A stretch of 5,429 nucleotides of DNA, taken from NCBI GenBank assembly GCA_937996605.1, contig CALKVB010000167.1:1-5429 (forward strand), in the 5' to 3' direction. Made by a program: the position numbers and the translations under genes. This DNA is from an uncultured Oxalobacteraceae bacterium. Its GTDB lineage: Bacteria; Pseudomonadota; Gammaproteobacteria; Burkholderiales; Burkholderiaceae_D. The notes under the pieces are model-generated. The model did no database searches. It was given only the letters and a program-made list of their open reading frames with translations, and was not told the origin of the DNA. Below are positions 1 to 3,977 of the stretch, piece after piece; positions within the stretch are counted from its first letter, which is position 1; each line of letters begins with the position of its first letter.

Positions 1-233
1 CACCCACTGTGACTCTTGCCAGCGGCGGGATCGACATCGAAGCCAAGTTTGATTAAGGCAGCGCGCAACTGGATGCTACTCGCAACATGCTCCTCGTAGC
101 GTACCGTCGCACGAGCGCTGGCGAGCGTCACGCTGACTTCAACCACGCCTTCCATCCCACGCAATGTCTGGGCAATCATCTCGACACATGGCTGACCTTT
201 CATGCCGTTTACTTTTATGATCTCGGTTTGCAT
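1..233 (-). CDS. HMA-domain (heavy-metal-associated) small protein, partial, degenerate CxxC
   Basis: The reading frame starts at an ATG at 233 and stays open to the left edge (77 codons). The product begins MQTEIIKVNGMKGQPCVEMI and has the beta-alpha-beta-beta-alpha-beta pattern of the HMA/CopZ ferredoxin-like fold, including the family's GVVEVSVTLASARATV strand region and an LGFDV end near residues 63-67. Family members bind Cu(I) or another soft metal through GMxCxxC. Here the motif reads GMKGQPC (residues 10-16), so the first Cys is Gly and only C16 remains; two-Cys chelation is not possible in the visible part. The next codon begins TG, so the protein either ends there (TGA) or continues with Cys or Trp. 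It could be a free chaperone-like protein of about 70-80 residues or the N-terminus of a longer protein such as a P-type ATPase; the short tail PAAGKSHSG favours the former. A weak purine-rich GTGAG lies 6 nt upstream of the start. It is divergent from nnrS, whose product is a haem/copper protein in studied bacteria, so a metal-handling link is possible but inferred. Confidence 0.8.
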   Translation of the reverse strand, partial: MQTEIIKVNGMKGQPCVEMIAQTLRGMEGVVEVSVTLASARATVRYEEHVASSIQLRAALIKLGFDVDPAAGKSHSG

Positions 234-289
234 ATTATTCTCACTTCTTCCTTTAATTAGATAGGTAATGTTCACTCGCCATCCGAAGC

Positions 290-305
290 AAGGCTTCCTA
301 GCCTT
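290..305. repeat. Perfect 6-bp inverted repeat (AAGGCT-tcct-AGCCTT) between the HMA gene and nnrS
   Basis: AAGGCT at 290-295 and AGCCTT at 300-305 are exact reverse complements separated by TCCT. A further AAGC (287-290) and GCTT (310-313) flank it less regularly. It lies about 57 nt upstream of the HMA start, so it is either an operator for the HMA promoter or a leader hairpin. The arms do not match the CueR-type consensus well enough to name a regulator. Confidence 0.35.
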
Positions 306-311
306 ACTGGC

Positions 312-325
312 TTGATGACACTGAA
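312..325. promoter_or_regulatory. Possible FNR/Dnr-type box (TTGAT-gaca-CTGAA)
   Basis: The sequence matches the FNR/Dnr consensus TTGAT-N4-ATCAA at 8 of 10 defined positions, with a perfect left half and an imperfect right half. Its centre is about 53 nt before the likely nnrS transcription start, which is neither of the classical activator positions (about -41.5 or -61.5). nnrS genes in other proteobacteria are often controlled by FNR/Dnr/NnrR regulators, which is why it is listed. Low confidence. Confidence 0.25.
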
Positions 326-352
326 GGCATAAGAGTAGCATGAATTCGATTA

Positions 353-375
353 AAGATGTATATTATATCCATGTA
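353..375. promoter_or_regulatory. Candidate NsrR operator upstream of nnrS
   Basis: The left half AAGATGTATAT (353-363) and the right half ATATCCATGTA (365-375), with one central T, fit the 11-1-11 architecture of NsrR sites (half-site AAGATGCATTT and its complement). I count 9 of 11 matches on the left and 7 of 11 on the right. The left half differs by one base from the left half of the stronger site in front of norB. The site contains the only AT-rich -10-like hexamers here (TATATT 359-364, TATTAT 361-366) and ends 17 bp before the first nnrS ATG, a position suited to repression. The assignment is by pattern only. Confidence 0.55.
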
Positions 376-383
376 TTAAAAAA

Positions 384-388
384 GAGGG
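384..388 (+). promoter_or_regulatory. nnrS ribosome binding site (GAGGG)
   Basis: The purine block GAGGG lies 4 nt before the ATG at 393 and 7 nt before the adjacent ATG at 396. The spacing favours the second ATG as the true start, shortening the protein by one residue; the sequence alone cannot decide. Confidence 0.6.
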
Positions 389-392
389 ATAA

Positions 393-1598
393 ATGATGAC
401 TTTATTATCAATTGAAGAACCAGAAACAAAGAGTGATTCCGCTATATGGCATAAACAACATCCAGTCTGGGGTTTGGGATTTCGGCCCTTTTATTTACTG
501 GCTGCATGCTTTTCCGCATTGAGTCTGCCCTTATGGATCGCGCAATACTTAGGCTGGTTCAGCGCTTGGCCGCAGGTCACTGCTGCATGGCATATGCACG
601 AGATGATTTTTGGAGTGGTTATCGCGGTCATCATTGGCTTTCTGTTTACCGCTGGGCGTAACTGGACCGGTCTGCCAACGCCGACCAACTTGCATCTAGC
701 AGGGCTTGCCTGTTGGTGGTTAATTGGCCGCGTGGCGATGTTGGCTGCGCCACCGAGTTTAGCCGCATTGGTCGATTTATCGTTTTTGCCTTTGGCCGCC
801 TGGCCGATTTACCGTGTTCTGAAACAATCTGGTAACAAGCGCAATATGTTCCTGATTATGCTGCTAGCGCTGTTAACCGTAGCTAATGCCATTTTTCATG
901 CTGCAGTGTTAAATCTCATTACGCTAAACCCAGCCTTGCCTATACATGCCGCGATCCTAATCGTCGTCATCATTGAGTCAGTGATCGGCGCGCGCGTGAT
1001 ACCGATGTTTACCCAGAATGGTGTGCCAGGCGTGATACCTGTCACCTATCCATGGCTTAACCGCAGCGCAATTACCGCAATAGTCATCGCTAGTTTGGCC
1101 TCGATCTCACCCTTGCCTTCCGCGCTGATTGCATCGTTGTGCGCGGGTGCTGGCTGCATAGTACTGGCACGGTTCGCACTGTGGCAACCACATCGCACTT
1201 TAGGCACGCCACTTGTTTGGATTTTGCACTTGTCCTACGCCTGGATACCGTTGGGGTTTTTCATGCTGGCGCTTAGTGCAATAGGACTCATCCCAAGCAG
1301 CGCAGCGTGGCATGCGTTAACGGTCGGTTCGATGGCTGGATTGATACTAGGGATGATGACCCGTACCACGCTAGGACACACGGGGCGTCTACTGAAGACT
1401 GGCCACGCCGAGTTAGCCATGTATCTGCTGATTCAAACTGGCGCCGTAGCACGTGTGGCTGCTTCACTTAGCGCGCCGGCACTGTATCAAGCAAGTTTGA
1501 TCGTCGCCATGCTCTGCTGGAGCGGTGCGTTTCTGTTGTTTGTCATCGCATACGGTCCCTATTTGTTACGTGCTCGGGTTGACGGCCGAGAGGGATAG
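393..1598 (+). CDS. nnrS: NnrS family haem/copper membrane protein of the NO response
   Basis: The 401-residue product has the usual length of the NnrS family. NnrS is an inner-membrane protein reported to carry haem and copper in Rhodobacter and to relieve NO stress in Vibrio, probably by limiting damage from iron-NO complexes; its exact chemistry is unsettled. Visible hallmarks are GLGFRPFYLLAA (27-38) before the first helix, AWHMHEMIFG (65-74) with H67 and H69 as possible metal or haem ligands, GARVIPMFTQNG (199-210), WHALTVGSM (306-314) and MMTRTTLGHTGR (321-332). About twelve hydrophobic segments can be counted, near residues 33-50, 70-87, 100-118, 122-140, 150-170, 183-203, 225-240, 242-262, 276-300, 303-323, 338-358 and 364-391. 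There is no signal peptide; the N-terminal 25 residues are polar and acidic. Two ATGs (393, 396) are possible starts. The gene stands alone, divergent from the HMA gene and convergent with hemN, and is probably NsrR-regulated through the palindrome at 353-375. Confidence 0.95.
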   Translation: MMTLLSIEEPETKSDSAIWHKQHPVWGLGFRPFYLLAACFSALSLPLWIAQYLGWFSAWPQVTAAWHMHEMIFGVVIAVIIGFLFTAGRNWTGLPTPTNLHLAGLACWWLIGRVAMLAAPPSLAALVDLSFLPLAAWPIYRVLKQSGNKRNMFLIMLLALLTVANAIFHAAVLNLITLNPALPIHAAILIVVIIESVIGARVIPMFTQNGVPGVIPVTYPWLNRSAITAIVIASLASISPLPSALIASLCAGAGCIVLARFALWQPHRTLGTPLVWILHLSYAWIPLGFFMLALSAIGLIPSSAAWHALTVGSMAGLILGMMTRTTLGHTGRLLKTGHAELAMYLLIQTGAVARVAASLSAPALYQASLIVAMLCWSGAFLLFVIAYGPYLLRARVDGREG

Positions 1599-1631
1599 TT
1601 AAATGCAAATTCAAATTTCCTCATAAGAGTG

Positions 1632-1680
1632 AAAAAAAGCCACCGCTAATGCGTATCGACAATACGCATTAGCGCGTGGC
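1632..1680 (-). terminator. Strong intrinsic terminator of hemN
   Basis: The arms GCCAC + CGCTAATGCGTAT (1639-1656) and ATACGCATTAGCG + GTGGC (1662-1674, 1676-1680) pair perfectly over 18 bp apart from one bulged C at 1675, with the 5-nt loop CGACA. On the minus strand the hairpin is followed directly by seven T residues (the A-run at 1632-1638 on the plus strand). It begins about 20 nt after the hemN stop codon. On the plus strand only CTTT follows the stem, so termination of nnrS transcripts here would be less efficient, although the stem may still help. Confidence 0.9.
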
Positions 1681-1699
1681 CTTTGAGTGCCAATTTAAA

Positions 1700-3091
1700 T
1701 CAGATTAATTTTGAATATTTCGCGCCGGTTTGCAAAGCCAAGTATTTATCAAACACCATACCCACCGCCCGCACAAACATCCGCCCCTTTGCGGTAACTT
1801 GAATACTGTGCGCATCGACCTTGATCAATTCAGCCTCTTCGTATTTCTGCAATTGCGTCAGCTCATCCGCAAAATAGCTGCGAAAATCGATTCCATGCTG
1901 ATGATTGATTGCGACAAAATCCACTGGTCCGCTACACATCAATTCCATAATAACTTGACGACGCAAGACATCATCATCAGTCAAAGAGAACCCTTTTTCT
2001 ATCGGTAACTGGCCAGCATCCAGGTGTTCGTAATAGGCTTTGATCGTGCGCACTGACTGACTATATGAATGCCCTACCTTACCGATGGCAGACACTCCAA
2101 AACCGATTAGATCGCAGTCGGCGCGCGTAGTATAACCCTGAAAATTTCTATGCAGACTTTTATCGAGACGCGCTTTATTCAGTTCATCATCTGGCTTTGA
2201 GAAATGATCCAGCCCTATGTAAATGTAGCCAGCAGCGAGCAACCTGCGCACAGACATTAGAAATATTTGCAGGCGTTCTTCAGCGCTAGGAAGATCGCTT
2301 TCAATGATTTGCCGTTGCGCCTTGAAGCGGCTCGGTAAGTGAGCATAGTTATAAAGTGCAATGCGGTCTGGTGAAAGTTCAATCACCTTATCCAAGGTAC
2401 GGTTAAAGCTCGTCAGGGATTGCTTGGGCAAGCCATAAATCAGATCGGCATTGATCGATTCAAATCCCGCCTTGCGACTTGCAATGACCGCCTTCTCGAC
2501 CATTTCATATGGTTGGATACGGTTCACAGCTTGCTGTACCGCTGGGTCAAAATCTTGAACACCAAAACTAGTCCGATTAAAACCGAGTTCGGCGAGTAGC
2601 TCTAAAGTGTCATCGCTGACGGTGCGCGGGTCAATCTCTATCCCGAGTTCTGCATCAGGCAAAAGCTCGAAATGGCTGCGTATCATCAACATCAATTCGC
2701 GCAGTTCGTCTGAACTCAAAAAAGTAGGCGTTCCGCCGCCAAAATGGAGCTGAGCGGTACGCCGGTCTGGTCCGATTCTGGCTGCCACCATCGCCATCTC
2801 TTTTGCCAGATAGTGTAAATACTCCGTGGTGCGGCTATGGTCTTTGGTGATGATTTTGTTACAGGCACAAAAATAGCACAGCGATTCACAAAATGGAACG
2901 TGGATGTAGATTGATAGCGGCGGGTTCTTATCAGTATTTGTAGCGCGTTGCTCCAGATAGGCGATGTAGCTTTGTTCGGCAAACTCTGGATGAAAACGGT
3001 CTGCGGTTGGATACGAAGTGTAACGCGGACCAAGCTTATCAAAGCGGCGTATCAAATCCTCGGAAATTTCTATTTCTGACAAAGTATTCAT
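1700..3091 (-). CDS. hemN: Oxygen-independent coproporphyrinogen III dehydrogenase (radical SAM)
   Basis: The 463-residue protein is close in length to E. coli HemN (457). HemN decarboxylates the two propionate side chains of coproporphyrinogen III to give protoporphyrinogen IX in the cytoplasm without oxygen, using a [4Fe-4S] cluster and S-adenosylmethionine. Diagnostic elements are GPRYTSYPTADRF (21-33), the cluster motif YIHVPFCESLCYFCACNK (62-79) with C68, C72 and C75 as the CX3CX2C ligands and C77 as the extra Cys typical of true HemN, and the SAM-binding FGGGTPTFL (117-125). NADLIYGLPKQ and IGLDHFSKPDDEL further on are also characteristic. The CxC after the cluster motif and the GPRYTSYPTA N-terminus separate it from the HemW-like paralogues. 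The start at 3091 gives the expected N-terminus, though the ribosome site is weak (AAGTAAG). It ends in the terminator at 1632-1680. Its presence beside norB and nnrS fits haem supply under low oxygen. Confidence 0.96.
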   Translation of the reverse strand: MNTLSEIEISEDLIRRFDKLGPRYTSYPTADRFHPEFAEQSYIAYLEQRATNTDKNPPLSIYIHVPFCESLCYFCACNKIITKDHSRTTEYLHYLAKEMAMVAARIGPDRRTAQLHFGGGTPTFLSSDELRELMLMIRSHFELLPDAELGIEIDPRTVSDDTLELLAELGFNRTSFGVQDFDPAVQQAVNRIQPYEMVEKAVIASRKAGFESINADLIYGLPKQSLTSFNRTLDKVIELSPDRIALYNYAHLPSRFKAQRQIIESDLPSAEERLQIFLMSVRRLLAAGYIYIGLDHFSKPDDELNKARLDKSLHRNFQGYTTRADCDLIGFGVSAIGKVGHSYSQSVRTIKAYYEHLDAGQLPIEKGFSLTDDDVLRRQVIMELMCSGPVDFVAINHQHGIDFRSYFADELTQLQKYEEAELIKVDAHSIQVTAKGRMFVRAVGMVFDKYLALQTGAKYSKLI

Positions 3092-3126
3092 AGACTTACT
3101 TATTTATTGGTTTCTCAATAGTGAAG

Positions 3127-3168
3127 CGACCTTCCCGAATAGAAACATTCTGATGTTCGGGTTAGTCG
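3127..3168 (-). other. Imperfect hairpin in the hemN leader
   Basis: CCCGAA (3134-3139) pairs with TTCGGG (3156-3161), CGAC (3127-3130) pairs with GTCG (3165-3168) across a 3x3 internal loop, and CAT/ATG close an inner TCTG loop. It lies 36-77 nt upstream of the hemN start and would be in the 5' leader if the promoter at 3180-3209 is used. No T-run follows on either strand, so it is not a convincing nsrR terminator. It may affect leader stability or translation; the role is unknown. Confidence 0.35.
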
Positions 3169-3179
3169 GCAATCACGCT

Positions 3180-3209
3180 ATTTTAACTAGGGTATTTCGC
3201 TGATGATAA
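3180..3209 (-). promoter_or_regulatory. hemN: Possible hemN promoter
   Basis: On the minus strand TTATCA (3209-3204, 4 of 6 matches to TTGACA) is followed after 18 bp by TAAAAT (3185-3180, 5 of 6 matches to TATAAT). This would give a leader of about 80 nt containing the hairpin at 3127-3168. Such elements arise often in AT-rich sequence, so confidence is low; readthrough from nsrR is an alternative since no clear terminator separates the two genes. Confidence 0.3.
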
Positions 3210-3227
3210 TGATTCAAAATGCTTCTT
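3205..3227. promoter_or_regulatory. Weak NsrR-like site upstream of hemN
   Basis: Read on the minus strand, the half-site AAGAAGCATTT (3227-3217) matches the NsrR half-site AAGATGCATTT at 10 of 11 positions. The partner half GAATCATTATC (3215-3205) matches at only 5 of 11. The site overlaps the possible hemN -35 at 3204-3209, a suitable place for a repressor. It is the weakest of the three NsrR-like sites in the window. Confidence 0.3.
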
Positions 3228-3294
3228 GTGATACGTCACCTCACCGGCAATATCGACAGCTTTATTGGCCGCTATCCGGTTCGTGCTTATTTCG

Positions 3295-3765
3295 CTATGT
3301 TTGCTTTATTTTTGCATGCAAATGGATAGGGCTGGATTTCGCTTTTAAGCCTGCACCTCCAACTTTTTTACTAATCAAGTCTTCCAAGGTCACACCATCG
3401 AGTACCGCCAAATAGGCTGCAGTGGCCGAGCTCAACACCCCTTTCAAGGCGCAAGCTGAAGCATAGGCGCAGCAGGTATCGCTATGGTCGAAGCATTCCG
3501 CCATAAAGAAATCACTCTCGGAATTGCGCACCACCTCGCCAATATTAATTTGCTTCGGATCCTTACTTAATTTTAAGCCTCCATTGCGCCCGCGCACCGT
3601 GTCGACCATGCCCGACAAACCAAGTTGGTGCACTACTTTCATCAGGTGATTTTTTGATACAGAGTGTAAGTCAGCGATGTCTTGAATTGTCACTAGGTGA
3701 TCTTGATTGATCGCCAAATGCATCAGGGTGCGTAGTGTGTAATCGGTATAGGCAGTGAGTCTCAT
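3295..3765 (-). CDS. nsrR: NO-sensing transcriptional repressor NsrR (Rrf2 family)
   Basis: The 156-residue protein starting at 3765 (MRLTAYTDYTLRTLMHLA) matches the conserved start of NsrR proteins; the open frame runs 74 codons further upstream, but that part is promoter DNA with no family similarity. Rrf2 regulators have an N-terminal winged helix (recognition helix around SVSKNHLMKVVHQL, 35-48; wing VRGRNGGLKL, 57-66) and a cluster-binding loop. Here the loop has C91, C98, C99 and C105; C99-X5-C105 matches the spacing of the last two ligands of E. coli NsrR, and D8 matches the aspartate reported as the fourth ligand in Streptomyces NsrR. NO destroys or nitrosylates the cluster and the protein leaves its operators. 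The absence of IscR-type features and the adjacent norB support NsrR. There is no good Shine-Dalgarno sequence (CAAGCC before ATG), suggesting low translation. It is divergent from norB and shares the operator at 3870-3896, so autoregulation is possible. The C-terminal tail after about residue 135 is basic and poorly conserved. Confidence 0.93.
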   Translation of the reverse strand: MRLTAYTDYTLRTLMHLAINQDHLVTIQDIADLHSVSKNHLMKVVHQLGLSGMVDTVRGRNGGLKLSKDPKQINIGEVVRNSESDFFMAECFDHSDTCCAYASACALKGVLSSATAAYLAVLDGVTLEDLISKKVGGAGLKAKSSPIHLHAKIKQT

Positions 3766-3869
3766 GGCTTGAATATTCTTGGTAATGAAGTTATCACAAA
3801 GTTCCAAAGAAAAATTTATGCAGTACTTAGTATATATGTTTATGGAGAGAAATAAGTAGCCTTTATAAA

Positions 3870-3896
3870 ATAAGATGTATTTTACTTGCATCTTAT
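3870..3896. promoter_or_regulatory. Strong candidate NsrR operator between nsrR and norB
   Basis: AAGATGTATTT (3872-3882) and ACTTGCATCTT (3884-3894) around a central T at 3883 match the known NsrR 11-1-11 consensus at 19 of 22 positions, and symmetry extends two bases further on each side (ATAAGATG at 3870-3877, CATCTTAT at 3889-3896). It overlaps the predicted norB -35 hexamer, so bound NsrR would block polymerase. It is about 105 bp upstream of the nsrR start and may serve both genes. Confidence 0.8.
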
Positions 3897-3914
3897 AAAT
3901 GATGCATATAGAAT
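3886..3914 (+). promoter_or_regulatory. norB: Predicted norB promoter
   Basis: TTGCAT (3886-3891, the TTG conserved) and TAGAAT (3909-3914, 5 of 6 matches to TATAAT) are separated by exactly 17 bp. Transcription would begin near 3921, leaving a leader of roughly 57 nt. The -35 lies inside the right half of the NsrR palindrome. A TATAAA at 3894-3899 is an alternative -10 but lacks a matching -35. Confidence 0.5.
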
Positions 3915-3964
3915 CCATCTTTATCAATATCATTGTTTTTACCGCTTTCTCATTATTACAAAAA

Positions 3965-3970
3965 AGGAAA
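3965..3970 (+). promoter_or_regulatory. norB: norB ribosome binding site (AGGAAA)
   Basis: AGGA at 3965-3968 stands 9 nt before the ATG at 3978, a normal spacing that fixes the norB start. This start is also the one that places the first membrane helix correctly at residues 8-30. Confidence 0.7.
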
Positions 3971-3977
3971 CCACGCC

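Noticed and set aside
290..305. A CueR-type copper operator in front of the HMA gene
   Set aside because: The repeat arms AAGGCT/AGCCTT only loosely resemble the CueR arms, and no -35 and -10 pair with the long 19-20 bp spacer brackets the repeat.
2716..3042. A 108-codon minus-strand frame overlapping hemN
   Set aside because: It is an out-of-frame shadow of the conserved radical-SAM coding region of hemN.
3127..3168. An intrinsic terminator for nsrR
   Set aside because: The stem is interrupted, lies more than 120 nt after the nsrR stop and has no T-run.
3201..3217. An FNR box upstream of hemN (TTGA...ATCA on the minus strand)
   Set aside because: The right half is out of register by one base with the TTGAT-N4-ATCAA consensus.
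3203..3415. A 70-codon plus-strand frame opposite the nsrR 3' end
   Set aside because: It is antisense to the C-terminus of nsrR and has no ribosome site or recognisable sequence.
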